A DNA stretch of 64,000 nt from assembly GCA_027186245.1 (NCBI GenBank), contig CP114495.1:6091001-6155000 (forward strand), in the 5' to 3' direction. Below are positions 23,788 to 36,149 of the stretch, in pieces. The notes under the pieces are model-generated. The model searched no databases and was not told the DNA's origin. It saw only the letters and a list, made by a program, of their open reading frames with translations. This DNA comes from Coriaria nepalensis. Taxonomy: Eukaryota; Streptophyta; Magnoliopsida; Cucurbitales; Coriariaceae. The position numbers were made by a program, and so were the translations under genes. Numbering within the stretch: the stretch's first letter is position 1; each line of letters starts with the position of its first letter.

Positions 23788-24250
23788 CTGAATTAAAATT
23801 CAACTACAGATTGAATTTCCAGAAATCTCCAAGTTACTATGATCAGCGAGAATAAGACACGGACAATTGACACAAGATTCGGATATCTTCAGAAAAGTTC
23901 AAAACCAGTAATCCACGTTTCGGATCGTGAAAATTAGGGTTCCGGACTGAGGAAGAGGATTTGGAGTTTTTTCATGGATTTTTCAAGTCTATAGTTCGAA
24001 AACGATGATTAAATCTCACCTCAGACGTAGATAGAAGTTGGATTTGGATCCGGAAGAAGTCACAAAGACGACTTCGGCTTGTCTCAGACTTAGATGGAAT
24101 GAACGAGGCGCAGCTGCGAAGATACTCTTCAGTCTTCACCTTTGAAGAAGACGATGGAGGAGCATCGCTGTCGAAGAGAAGACGTAGTGTGAAGCGGGGA
24201 GTTTAGGGCTTGAAAATAAAGGATAAAGAAAGAATAAAGGGGGAGAGCTG
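23689..24250 (-). promoter_or_regulatory. SYF2 5' untranslated region with probable leader intron and uORF
   Basis: Upstream of the start codon, a consensus donor (GAG|GTGAG) lies at 24020/24019 on the minus strand and an acceptor lies just before the ATG, so a leader intron of about 0.33 kb is likely. An ATG in the putative first exon near 24163 opens a short frame that stops after nine codons. An AT microsatellite (about 23755-23784) is inside the intron. Inferred from sequence only. Confidence 0.5.
23755..23784. repeat. AT microsatellite
   Basis: About 15 AT units in the probable leader intron of SYF2. Confidence 0.95.
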
Positions 24251-25459
24251 TTTAACTCACACTGATTGGACCTGATTTGGAAAAAAAAATAAAATCTTTA
24301 AACCTTAAGGAGGTTCTCTCACTATACTTACAGCGTTCCTAAAAAAAAGAGTCTCTCTCTCTCATAACACAAAAAATTAAAACGGCAGCCTTCGATCATT
24401 AACTCTCGACCATTTTGCCCTCTTCACTTTATCTTATTGTTCGATAAGCAAGAAGACAGAGAGAGAAAAAAAAAAAGTGGATAAGCTAATTCATAAGCAA
24501 AAAAAGAACAAAACCAAATCCAAAGCCTAAAATGAATCTCTGTTTGCATCCATCTAAATTTGCAAGAGTACTAAGCAGAGGTCGAAGTATCCTAGAGATC
24601 GTCCAAAATCCCAAACCCATCATTAAATTTGGGACGTTTACCGTTGAGTTTGAAGTCCCTTCTTTTGGTCATTTTTGTGCTGGCCATCTCAAACAAGCTA
24701 TTGATAAAGCTGCCTTTTTTTTTTCTTGTGTGATGAGAGAGAAAGGCTTTGTCTCTCCCCTCCTAGGACTTGAGGAATTTTTTTTTTCTTCAAATTAGGC
24801 CCAGTCATTGTGAGTTAAAAAACTTCTCATACGTGGCAATTTTTGGTTGGATAGTCTAACAGCTGACATTTTATTAGGTGGATAGTATTACTAATGAAAT
24901 AATTTAATCTCCCCCCACCATTTTCTCCTCCTCGCGTTCGTCTCCGGCACTTGGTCAGCCGTCTCTCTCCGCCGTCACCGACCATCGTGCTTGTCTCACA
25001 GGTATCTCTCTCTCTCTAATTTTGCAAGTACGGTCAGATGTGGGGCTTATTATCCTCACATAGATTGATCACGCCCGGAAAACCATGTTTAACTACAAAT
25101 TTAAATTTATTATTTTCTGCACCGAAAACTCATTCCAAAGTAATTCAAGAAGAAAAAGTTAGAAGGCAATACATTTCCATTTTAATGCCAACAAAGCAAA
25201 GCAAGCAAAGCTGAAAAAACACCATCTTGATGGAATTATAGCAATAAGAAAGCAAATTCTTCATCATATTGAAAGCATGCAAACTTTAATGCAGAAAATT
25301 AAGTCTTAAGGCATTACGATAACAATGTGATCGTTTTAATTATAAGCATTCTAGTTATTTCTATGCTAGGTACCTTCGAAGGAAAAGAACAACTTAAGGC
25401 AGCACCATAAGTATTGCCTTTTCCTAGCATTTTCCAAAATATAACTTACTAAAACGACG
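24251..25459. other. Intergenic; no gene recognised
   Basis: An 88-codon open frame at 24532-24798 (plus) has no similarity I recognise and ends in a low-complexity Phe/Ser run. Near 24910-25005 a C-rich stretch (CCGTCACCGACC and similar) ends CTCACAG|GTATCTCTCTC and looks like an untranslated first exon with a splice donor, but no downstream exon follows before the copia remnant. It may be a truncated gene. Confidence 0.4.
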
Positions 25460-27619
25460 ACCCTCATAGTGTTTGGATGTGCAGTGTTTGTGCATATACA
25501 TTTTCAGAATTGGAGTTAGATCTTCGAGCCTTTGAATGTCTATTCATTGGATACTTAGCTACTAAAAAGGCTACAAGTCCTACCATTCACCTATTCGTAA
25601 AATCTAAATTACAATAAATGCCACTTTTGTTGAAGGTGAGTCTTATTCTCCTCAAGGGGGAACATTACTTAAAGAGGAGAAGGACATGTTGGACTTGTTT
25701 TCCAATCTTCCACTACTATTATCTCAATCTTCATCATCAGTAAATCTAATTCTACAATCATCTCCACGACTTGAACCACTAATTCCAGTACCTGATCCTA
25801 CAATTTCTAAACCACTCCAAGTCTACTCAAGGAAGAATGGATACTAGACTAATCCAATGCTTGTCCAAGAGTTGGAACCACAGCAAGAACCTCAAACTAT
25901 AGTGGAAGGGGATACTCAACAGGTAACTATTTCTTTCTTACCTAACATGGGTGAATTAGACCTACCTATTGCAATTCGAATAGGTACCAGAAAATGCACC
26001 CAACACCCACTTTCACAGCTTGTCTCTTTTGACAAATTTTCTCTTTCACATAAAGCCTTTCTGACTCACTTAAACTCTATACACATTCCTAAAACATTAA
26101 CTGAGGCATTAAGCAGTACAGAGTGGGAACAGGCTATGAAAGTGAAATGCAGGTGAGTCAAGAAGAATAAGACTTGAGAGATGGTTGAATTGCCAGAAGG
26201 TAAGAAACCAATAAGGTGCAAGTGAATATGTTAAGTAAAATATAATGCAGATGGATCCTTGCAAATATACAAAGCAAGACTGGTAGCAAAAGGGTACATT
26301 CAAACGTTTTCAATTGACTATGAGGAGACATTTGCCTCGGTTGCAAAAATGAACACAGTAAGGATATTATTGATATTAGCTGCTAATTTTGATTGGAACT
26401 TGTAGCAACTCGATGTGAAGAATGCATTTCTTCATGGAGACCTCGAGGAAGAAATCTATATGGAAACACCACCGGGCTTTGACATAAAGAAAAATGTGGT
26501 GTGTAAGTTGAGTAAGGCATTATATGGACTAAAACAGTCTCCTAGAGCTTGGTTTGGAAGATTTACACGAGCTATGTTGGCTTAGGGATACAAAAAGAGT
26601 CAAGGGGACCATACACTATTTATAAAGCATACTCCTTCAGGGGGAGTCACAACTCTGATTGTATATGTAGACGACATCATCATTACCGGGAATGATCAAA
26701 TAGAAAATGAGTCACTTAAAAGAAAACTGGCCAGGAAGTTTGAAATAAAAGATCTTGGGAAATTGAAGTACTTCCTAGGAATTGAAGTAGCACACTAGAA
26801 GGAGAGAATATTTGTTTCACAATAGAAGTATGTAACAGACTTACTAAAGGAAACTAGGAAAACATGGAGTCGACACTTCGAGACTCCCATCGAACAAAAT
26901 TATAAGCTTGGGGAAGTGGTTGAAGATGAGATGATAGATAAGGGAATGTAAAGACTTGTTGGGAGACTAATCTATTTGACTCATACCAGACTTGATATAG
27001 CATATGCAGTGAGTGTAGTAAGCTAGTTCATGCACAATTCGAAGGAAGTACATCTTCAATCTATGTATAGAATCCTACAATATTTGAAGTTTAGTCCCAG
27101 ACAAGGGTTGTTATTTGAGAAAGGGTCCAGAATGAACTTAGAAGTATATATAGATGCAGACTATGCAGGATCGATGGTAGACAGAAGATCAACTTCAGGT
27201 TATTGTACATTTCTTGGTGGAAATCTAATTACATAGAGAAGTAAGAAACAAGCTATGGTTGCAAGATCAAGTGCAAAGGCTGAGTTTCGCACAATGGCCT
27301 TAGGAATTTGTGAATTACTATGGTTAGAAATTATACTAAAAGATCTCAAAGTTCCAATTGAAAATTCAATGAAGTTGTACTGTGATAATAAGTCAACAAT
27401 TAACATTGCTCATAATCTAGTTCAACATGATCAAACTAAACATGTGGAAGTTGATAGACACTTCATAAAAGAGAAATTGGATAGTGGTTTGATTTGCATG
27501 CCCTGTGTATCGACATAAGGACAACTAACTAATGTCGAAAGGGTTATCCAGTCACCATTTTCATAAAGTGGTTAGTAAGCTGGGATTAAAGAACATTTAT
27601 TGTCCAGCTTGAGGGGGAG
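25460..27619 (+). pseudogene. Ty1/copia pol remnant 1 (integrase tail, RT, RNase H)
   Basis: From about 25470 the integrase C-terminal part is visible (VFGCAVFVH), then ATFVEGESYSPQGG. One frame runs from about 25617 to 27518 without a frameshift. It contains the reverse transcriptase block ([45 protein letters not shown] at 26664-26675) and the RNase H block (YIDADYAGSMVDRRSTSGY, KLYCDNKSTINIAHN, KHVEVDRHFIKEK). Twelve stop codons interrupt this frame, at 25845, 26154, 26175, 26223, 26232, 26403, 26583, 26796, 26823, 26949, 27024 and 27234. A polypurine tract (GAGGGGGAG, about 27611-27619) and a short LTR follow. Gag, protease, most of integrase and the 5' LTR are absent here. It cannot make protein. 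Confidence 0.92.
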
Positions 27620-27823
27620 TATTAAAATAAAGAGATAAATTGTGTATATTAGAGAGTTTATCTTTTACCTTATTTCTAGGGGTTAGGTTAACAGATTCCT
27701 TAATTATAGGGATTTCTATAGATTTCCTAAGTTTGTATCTAGTCTATATAATAACTTAGGATGTACGGTTGCATACACAGAAAATACATACCAATTTTTT
27801 TATTCTCCATTATTTGTTTCACA
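27620..27823 (+). mobile_element. 3' LTR of copia remnant 1
   Basis: It begins right after the polypurine tract GAGGGGGAG (TATTAAAATAAAGAG, expected TG mutated to TA) and ends near TTATTTGTTTCA. About 0.2 kb, a small LTR typical of some plant copia families. No matching 5' LTR was found in the window. Confidence 0.6.
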
Positions 27824-27949
27824 ATGTCTATGAGCTAAATTGTTTTTGGCTTGAAGTTATATTGTGTCATGAACAAGTGCTTAGCTTCTTTTATTGGATT
27901 TGCTTGTTAAACTAGAGTTTGAGTTATATCTGTCTCTTTCTTCCTATAA

Positions 27950-28840
27950 TCTTTCTCAAGATGGCCCAACCTTCTTGCAATATTAGCAGGCAGGTCTGTG
28001 CTTGTTGAACCAATTCTTTTCAAGATGCCCCTTTCTCTTCCAATGATTATAGACAATTTGCTTCCTCTTGCCAAAGTTAGATGAATTATTATGATGATCA
28101 TTTTTCTTCAAAGTCTTCTTATGTTACCAACAAAGCTTTCTCAAAAGTCTCTTGAGTTCTGTCGAAGTGTCTCTTCTCATTAGTTTGAAGAGATCCCATG
28201 TTCACACTCAAGGTAAGAGAAGTGAGTTCTTTGCTCTCTTATATGGCATCCACTTCGGAATCAAATTTGGATGAGAAGAAGACAAATACCTTGTTGACTA
28301 TGGTACTTTTAGGGATTACGTCTCCAAGTACCCTCATCTAACTAACCATAACATTTAGCTTCTCAATGTAAGCTTGAACAGTTTCATCTTCTTTCATTCT
28401 CAATACTTCAAATTCTCTTCTTGGAACTAGCAGATTCACTGCCCTCACTCTCATTTAAGCCTACTTAGCATTCTTGATGCCTAGGATTCTACTATAAATC
28501 TCATTTGTTATGGTTGACTTAAACAATCATTGCCCTATAATTCTTTTACTTCTTCTCTGTGTCTGCCTTGAGTTCATTCACAATGAGATTTGCATCTTCA
28601 ACGGGTGGATCATAACTTTCTTCAACTACATCCCATAGATCAAATGCAATAAGATAATTTTGCATTTTGTCACTCCAAATGTGACACTCTTTCCCATTGA
28701 AAACTGGAAGGGACAATAAACTCACTTGGCTTTGATTAGAAATGATACGGACTTTCGGTTTTTGAGTAGGTTGAATAAGGTTCTGATTTCAAGTGACTAA
28801 GTTGGAGTAAAAAGTTAGAGAGACTCTTAAGATAATAGTT
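27950..28840 (-). pseudogene. Ty1/copia gag remnant (minus strand)
   Basis: From right to left on the minus strand: LPVFNGKECHIWSDKMQNYL, IAFDLWDVVEESYDPP, NELKADTEKK, then a decayed middle with many stops, and finally RRLGHLEKDYRKKE, which is the gag zinc-knuckle region (CX2CX4HX4C) with its cysteines changed. The order and motifs are those of plant copia gag. It runs against the neighbouring pol remnant, so it belongs to a different insertion or to a rearranged piece. Next to it, at 28839-28852, TTTTGATACCATG looks like the complement of a primer-binding site. Confidence 0.8.
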
Positions 28841-28852
28841 TTGATACCATGT

Positions 28853-29830
28853 TTAATTTTCGATCTTTGCAAGTGAGAATAGGAGGGAGATGAGTTCAAA
28901 GAAAAATAAATAGAATGTGTTCCTACTTAAAAAAAAAAAAAAGAAGAATGCTTAATTTCATTGAGGAATTACGTGAAGATTTAAAAAATAAATTGAAACG
29001 ATTACAAATACACTTATCACCACACTTAAATATGAAAAAATTGAGCTAAAAGTACTAAAATCTAACCACTATTACGACTGATTAAAGTTACCAAAAAGCA
29101 TGAACTAAAAAGCAACTTCAAAGTGAAGCGAAAATGTAGAAGCCGTACTTGCATATGCAGCTTTACTGTCAAAGTGGCAATTCTATCCAGAATGAGTTCC
29201 AATCACTCCCATCTTTGAAATCAGCTTCCACACATGAAGAAACACATATCAAACTTGTTTGAAGGATCAGATTGCGTATAGAATTCAATGAACTAGTGAG
29301 CTGCAATGAGGGATAAGAGTCAATGCCTTCTGAATGGGAAATCTAAAAACCAACTCTCAGATTAATTCTTCACAAACCAAAAATAATTCTAACATGTGGC
29401 AGGAGAAGCCATTAATGGATTGTTGCCTAGAAATACTGAATCTCTTGCGAAGTTGAACAAGATCATTGTATAACTTGGATTAGTTATACAATGATCCATA
29501 GTCCTATTTAGTAAACTTGTTTCATGTTTTTTTATTTTTACTTTTTTCAAAACCTCTTTTCTATAACTTGGATTAGTTTACTATGGTATAGATTGGATAA
29601 GGAACATACAGTAGATTGTGAAGAGCTCGCGACATAAAAATAAAATAGGACTGGGGGAGGGGGGATTCCCCCATATCCGTTACGGGGTGATATGGTGGAT
29701 GTTTCATTCAAGATTGACGGATATTGCCATTTGCTCATGCCTATTGGTACAGTATATATAATTGTCATTGTCAATTATCCAGACACATGACTACTTTAAG
29801 CCCATGGACTATGGAGTGAAACGTATAATT
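28853..29830. other. Probable LTR remnant and intergenic sequence
   Basis: To the right of the gag remnant's primer site the sequence TGTTTAATTTTCGATC should be the start of its 5' LTR in minus orientation; the far end cannot be fixed. No gene was recognised up to the 3' end of the chlorophyllase gene. Confidence 0.35.
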
Positions 29831-29842
29831 TCAATATATAAT

Positions 29843-29902
29843 AGTGCAATTACTAAAGCATCAAAAGCTTAAAGTGCAATTACTAAAGCATCAAAAGCTT
29901 AA
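29843..29902. repeat. Perfect 30 bp tandem duplication
   Basis: AGTGCAATTACTAAAGCATC followed by AAAAGCTTAA occurs twice in a row. It lies downstream of the chlorophyllase stop codon. Confidence 0.9.
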
Positions 29903-30000
29903 ACATAGATGTCCTATTGGCCACCGACTATCTGTCCATTTCTATCTTCACTAATTATAGTGTAATGCATATCATCTAACTATGCAATTAAGTTCAACTT

Positions 30001-33000
30001 TCACAAAAGAAAATCAATTGTTTCAAGCTCAACAGGCATATCAACAACCCCATCTTCAATCGCCCGGAAATCACCATCTTCACCGCACAAGTAAGCCTTC
30101 AAGAAACCCACACCAAGACCACCAACAAATCTCCTCATGGGTTCTCTACTCTTCCCATTTTTACATAAGCAATAACTAGCCCTCCCTCTAATGCCACTAG
30201 TCTCATCATCAAGTATGTCAAGATGCCCATAATCCTTCGCAACAAAGTAAAAAGCCGGTTTTCTACACTCTCGGAAGAAATCCCTATGATTCACTCCATT
30301 TGGTGCACAAGGAGGGAAAAAGGGGTTTCTTTTTACTTCACCAAGAGCCGAGCCTATAACAAGTGACGGTATGTTGTAGTTGAGATCAAATGAATGGGGA
30401 ACGTAAGTGAGAACAGGAGGTGGGGTTTGTTTGTTTTTGTCCATTCCATCAACTGGGTCAATGGCTATTAAGGCTGAGAATTTGAGGTTGGTAGGGGATG
30501 GTTTTGTTAACGAAAGAGCAAATGAGGTTTTGGCACCACGACTATGGCCGGCGAGGGCTAACTTGTTCAGATTTGGGTGAATGTGGGGTGGAAGAAAGTG
30601 GGAGAGTCCTTTTGGTAGCCAGTTTGTGATTGCAGCTGTTGACGTTATTTCTTCACTTGAATCTGGTCCTGCAACTTCATATAACTGTTTAGAGCAACAA
30701 AACATAACTCTCTTAGAGACAAAAAGATATTCTTCTTACGTACTTATCGTTATCTACCATGATTTCTTTTCTAGTATATTAATGAACATAAATCATCTTA
30801 CTAACAAGACATCATTATCTGTTATTTATAATATCAAGACAAAGAACAAGAAGCCATCTACAAAAAAAAGAAAAAAAAAAAACACCAGTAAATCGAAACA
30901 GACGTTCGGCAAAGATTCAAGCGATCTAAAAGTTTAATGCTTCAATGCTTCGGTGCTTCAAAGCTTACAAGCTTACGTGAAAGCTAAGATCCCTATCATT
31001 GCAATATTTTCACTCCTCAAACGATCTGCAGCTAGAGATGTCATGATTGTTAGATGCTTTTATCTAGTTTGTTTGTAGATTTGCTTCAAAATCTACTTAT
31101 TTTGTCATGAAATGACCTCTTTATCTAGGTTTTAATTCTATTATCTCATATTCTCGTCAGATACTCTCACCTATGTTGTGGTTTCATATCTTTATATTCT
31201 CTTCATGTATATTGTAACTTTAGGATGTACTCCCTAACTATGGCCTTTTCCAAACATGCTTTCTATATCTCAACAAATTAATAAAAAAGGATTTGTAAGT
31301 TGTTATGTATCTTAGTTTACTATATCGAGTAAGTACTCATTATCTATGGAATCCCATGCCGACTTTGCCACAGAGAAATTCAAACCATCCGCGCATCGAA
31401 TAGTTTAGAGGAGTCCGCATAGGCATATGATTGTTTTCACACGCAATCTGATAATTTTAGCACAAAATGAGCCTTACTTGCTTATACTCCTCTTAATCAC
31501 TCAATGCACGATAGATGATCATGATATCTTATTGGCATGGTCGACATAGACTCTGTAGTTATTGAATCCTTACTCTAACTCACTGGCGGAACTAGGCTTG
31601 CGCAAGCGGGCTCGATCACACCGGCTGGTCCATCCAAAAAAGGAAAAAAAGGTATTTTTTTTAGTATTTGCAAAAATGAAGGAAGGGTGGTTACTTGGCT
31701 GGAGCGGAAGGTTGAAGAAAAAGAGAACGGTTTACGCTGGTCGATTCAATTCTCAATGAAGAAAAAAAAAAAAAAAAAGCTCATTTACTACACTGACATG
31801 ACTTTGACTGCTTCTTATACTGGGATGGTTTCTACATATTATAATAGCTGATATAGTACCTTTACTAAACTTTTTTCTATCAAATATAGATTTTTTTTTA
31901 AATACATTTTAAATATATAAAAGTTAAAGAAAATTAAGGTATTGATCATCATTCATCAAAGTCTTCCAGCATGTAGTAAAATTTTTATAAAAAAAATCTA
32001 TCTCAACTATTCACATCACAATGTTTAAGACATCGTAATGTTTTTTCTTTTTTACTCATGTGAGTAGAATGTTAAAAAATCTCATGAATCTTATATTATA
32101 ACAAAACTGAGTTATATTCATTAAATTATAATATTTTATGACTTTTAAGTAAAAAAATCGTTGAAATTTAACTTTGTTAATTAAAATTCTTTCCCGACTA
32201 ATTTGTATTCTTGATGCGACCACAGTTCTAGCTACTCTAACTAGAATATAGTATGGAGATCTCTAATCATACCCTTAGTTCTTCTCTTTTGTCTATTTTG
32301 TACGCAATAATACCAAAAGGAATTTTGTGCACAAAAATATGGACTAGAAACGGTAAAAACAAAAGTTCTAGGTGTCATATGTGAACAGAAAATGAAAGCT
32401 TAAATAAATGATTTCAGTCTTTTTTGTCAAAGATTAACTCTCAAGTCTCCGACATATTAAGACGTGGCTTAATAGAGTCCGTGAATATAAGTCTTAAGAA
32501 TAGATAATGTTTCGGCGATCAAAGTAAGAGTTCATATATATAGATTTTGTTTTTCTCTGTAATTAAGTAACACTTAAATATTAATTCTTATATATATTCA
32601 TGTAATCTTAGGTAGTAGCCCACAAAAATCAACATTATTTAAGATACTATTGTAATTTAATTAATTTAATTAATTTAATAAATTTAATAAATTCAAGTAA
32701 ATGATATAATTGGATTTAGGGAGGAGTTTGCAAACTGGAGTCTTGATAACTTGCGTTTTGGGTAGTGTGTGGTAATACCAGTTGGACAAATTTGACGTCT
32801 TAAAATGTCCAAACTGAAGTTTAAATCGAAACTGAAGTAATTCAAAATGGAACAAATTTGTACCCAAAGATATATAACTGTGATATATATCAAGTAATGA
32901 TATACTAGAGTAAATTAAAGAAGCTACCTAGTTATCAATTGGAATGAGTAGAGTAGTGACCTGAGGGGCGATGACAATAAATCCATGAGAAGCAATATGG

Positions 33001-33248
33001 TGGATAAGCTGGGAGTAGAAAGAATTATAAAGAAGATAGCCATGGAGGTGGATAAGTACAGGGAACTCTCCAGCTTCACAAGGCATACCGATCAATAGTG
33101 GTTTTGGAGGAGAATAAATTTCAACTAAGTGATCTGATTTCTTCTTAGTGCAGCTTTTCATCTCTGCAGATTCAACTTTCTGAAGCACTGTATTGAATTT
33201 TCCCTGATCAAACACATTTCTTGTTGAAGAAGATGAAGAAGAGGACAT
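30001..33248 (-). CDS. CLH2: Chlorophyllase 2, two exons
   Basis: Exon 1 is 33248-32961 and exon 2 is 30684-30001, joined as IAPQ|LYEVAGPDSSEEI, giving 323 aa as usual for the family. Chlorophyllase (EC 3.1.1.14) removes phytol from chlorophyll to give chlorophyllide. It is an alpha/beta hydrolase: the nucleophile motif GHSRG is at residues 142-146 (Ser144), the likely acid is Asp172 in IDPVDG, and the likely histidine is His250 in YGHLD. HLHGYLLYNSFYSQL, KQTPPPVLTY, NPFFPPCAPNGVNHRDFFREC and RASYCLCKNG are closest to Arabidopsis CLH2, as is the short MSSSSSSSTRNVF start with no obvious transit peptide. The 2.3 kb intron (32960-30685) is long. Catalytic residues appear intact. Confidence 0.94.
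30685..32960 (-). other. Single long intron of the chlorophyllase gene
   Basis: Bounded by CAG|GTCACT on the 5' side and AAACAG|TTATAT on the 3' side (minus strand). The interior is AT-rich with an A-run near 31760-31778. A less AT-rich piece at about 31578-31755 (GGCGGAACTAGGCTTG) could be the end of a transposon; this is not established. Confidence 0.6.
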
Positions 33249-33499
33249 GGTTATGAAGCTAAGTGAGGACTTCTAATTTTGTTATCACTTGCAATTGTAA
33301 CGTGAATGAGATAAGTTGCCTCTATAATGTGGCTTTTGTTCGTGGGCTGCGGCCCAAATTTATTGTTGTTCAATTTTGTAGGACGGCCCAGTTTAACTAG
33401 AGTTTGCATGTCTTATGTTTTCAAATTTTTAGGATGAGCTTGGTTCGATCTCTGAGCGAATGGAATAAAAATAAATAATATTAATTCACTTTATCATTT

Positions 33500-34345
33500 T
33501 TATTAAAATTGAAAAATTGTGTTTGTTTATTTAAGACTAATGTAGGCAAAATCGGCTGCCCGACATACATGGTCTAGACTGACCGCGAGCCATGCTTGTA
33601 CTAGCCAGTTATTCCTACAAGACGTTCAAGCACGGCACGGAGGCCTACTCGGCCTCCTTCCATTCCATGTCATGTTTATTGGGCAGGCCTCTTTATTCTT
33701 TTTTTATTTGAATATTTGAATATTCAAATGGTTTTGACTATTCATTTCATATGTTTATATTTTCCAAGATAAGAATTGGAAGCTGACGGATATGGAGATG
33801 AAGTTGGACATCCTAGATCAACTCGAAGAAGGCTCTCTAAACATTAAAAAAAAAACTTACAAGATAAGTATAATGATTAAGTATTAGGTTAGTTATAAAT
33901 AATTTTAAATTAAACTTTGTTAAAGTAATTTTTCGAATTTAAAATATATAATATTAATTAACTTTTTTGTTTCTATCAAAATTAAAAAATTATTTTCATT
34001 TATTTAATACTAATATAGGCAAAACCAGCCACCCGACATGCATGGCCTGGACTGGCCGCGAGCCATGCTTGTGCCGGCTTGTTATTCTTGCAAGACGTTC
34101 ATGCACGGCACGGAGGCCTACTCGGCCTCCTCCCATTCCATGCTGTATTTACTGGGTAGGCCTCTTTATTCTTTTTTCAATTGAATATTTGAATTTTAAA
34201 ATGGTTTTGACTATTAGTTTCATATGTTTATTTATCCCAAAATAAGAAATGGAAGCTGACGAACATGGAGATGGAGTTGGACATCCTAAATCGGCTCCAA
34301 GAAGACTCCCTAAACATTAAAAAAAAAAACTTACAAGATAAGTTA
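33500..34345. repeat. Imperfect tandem duplication, 473 bp period
   Basis: Copy 1 about 33500-33872 and copy 2 about 33970-34345. Shared words include CGCGAGCCATGCTTGT, CAAGACGTTCA, GCACGGCACGGAGGCCTACT, ATGGTTTTGACTATT and AACTTACAAGATAAG, at a constant offset of about 473. The core is G+C-richer than the surroundings and includes the short palindrome GAGGCCTACTCGGCCTC. No product was recognised in any frame. Confidence 0.85.
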
Positions 34346-35539
34346 GAGGATGACCGCTTAGAACAATTCATGAGGCAGCGGCGGGGGCGGTGGAGATCCG
34401 TGGTGGCCAACGGCGGCAAATGATGTTGGGTGAAGGCAGGACCATTAGGTTTCTTGGAGGAGTTGAAAGCTTTGATATACTTCTTCTCCCCTTTCTTTAT
34501 GTTTCAGATTCTTGAATTAATTGTTAGTTTATGAATTTGAAATGAACCGGGATCCGGAATGTGAAAGTTATATAATATGCCTCCTTTGATCTTGATAATA
34601 GTTGACATGTTCAGATGTCTCGGTCTATTTTTTAAAATTGGATTCCGACCCGTGACGTACAAAAAACTGGCTACTTATAGAAATATGTCATCATTTGCTA
34701 TTATAAGCTTGCATGTATAATACAATACTTCAATATGTGTATTTATATACTTACCCTCTCACACATGTAAAAGGACTCAAACAGAAACGTCACAAGTAAG
34801 CAACGTAATACACGAGAAATACATGCAAAACTTCTCTCAAACAAAACGTTACCGACTTCAGTTGAGATGGACTCGGTTTGCGGAGCTGGAATATTAGCAC
34901 CAATAGATATGTTTTGTTTTTAAATTGAAATATTTTTTAAAAATTGAATAATTTGGATAAAGGAATAAGAAATATCATTATTAAAAATTTAAAATTTAGT
35001 TGGAATATTAAATAAAACTCTCTAAAGGAAAGAAAATAAATCTAAAAAAGAGATTAAAAAAAACTGTAAAGAAAGCGAAGGAGGGGCTTATTAGATCCTT
35101 ACCTCGAAGAATATAACTCTCAATTAAAAAACTGGGCTATTCGTATATTTTTAAATTAAGTACGTCTTAATGAATTCGAGCTTTTAATCTAGTGCCCGAG
35201 TTAACATAGATAGGAAGGGAGGATTTTGTAAGGTATTAATTATTCTTCTTCTCTTCTCAACAAAATGAAATGATGGAGGAGATTCTCTGTCCAAAAACGG
35301 GTCATTATAGACTTAGTTTGTTATAATAAAAAATTAATTAATTAAACATAATATTAATTTAATATTTCGAATTTTATAAAAAATAAACTGATTAATATGA
35401 TGAGATTAATAATATATTTTAAATATAATATGATTTTATTATTATTTTTTTATGAGTCTTAATATATCTCATATTTTATTAAATATATATATAATTAGAT
35501 GATAATATAAATTCGAATGAACATATTAAAAGAATCTAC

Positions 35540-35578
<39 letters not shown>

Positions 35579-35720
35579 GTCCTCTATCGTTAACTATAAT
35601 AACGGCTCCTCTAAAATTCTACCATGACAGTAATATGAAGTTATTATATAATTGACATTGAATTCAGGTATACTTTTTTTTAATCATTATCTAATTCGTA
35701 CTTTTTTTCTCTGGTTGGAT
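34346..35720. other. Intergenic, no gene seen
   Basis: AT-rich. Includes an AT microsatellite at 35547-35575. A small G+C-rich piece near 34370-34400 belongs to the flank of the tandem duplication. Confidence 0.5.
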
Positions 35721-35914
35721 CTATTTCTAGCACATTTTCGATGCAATTACTTCTTCATATGGATTTGAGTAAGTGTTGTTTAATTCTGGTCCCCACCACC
35801 ACTCTAAGTCGGACATTCGGACCTGAATTGATGAAGTCCTCTTTGCTAACTGTCCTCTTATTAATTCAGATGGGAATTCGTGGCTCAGTATGTAATAACG
35901 AAACTTGGACTTGG

Positions 35915-36140
35915 TTCTGTTCATAATTATTATGAGATAGCGATTGCATTGCACGAAATGAAAAAGACCCAGCAGCTGCTTTCTAATTCTGTCGTTTAAC
36001 TTCTTTATAGGGTACACGTTTTCGCACTGATAGAGATTGAAATGAATGCTATCACTGTTTCTGTTCATAATTATTACCAGATAGCGATTGCATTGCACGA
36101 AATGAAAAGGACCCGGCTGTTGCATTCTTCCAAATTTTGT
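35915..36140. repeat. 144 bp tandem duplication
   Basis: The block TTCTGTTCATAATTATT, then AGATAGCGATTGCATTGCAC and GAAATGAAAARGACCC, occurs at 35915 and again at 36059. On the minus strand this produces a 132-codon open frame (35727-36125) with an internal repeat of FHFVQCNRYL; I do not recognise a product and doubt it is coding. Confidence 0.85.
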
Positions 36141-36149
36141 CTTTTTAAC

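Noticed and set aside
24532..24798. 88-codon open frame as a gene
   Set aside because: No recognisable similarity, ends in low-complexity Phe/Ser, and no regulatory or exon structure around it.
25460..28840. A single complete copia element
   Set aside because: The gag piece is on the opposite strand to pol, the 5' LTR is missing, and pol is interrupted by stops.
35727..36125. 132-codon minus-strand frame as a gene
   Set aside because: Its length comes from a 144 bp tandem duplication and it has no recognisable product.
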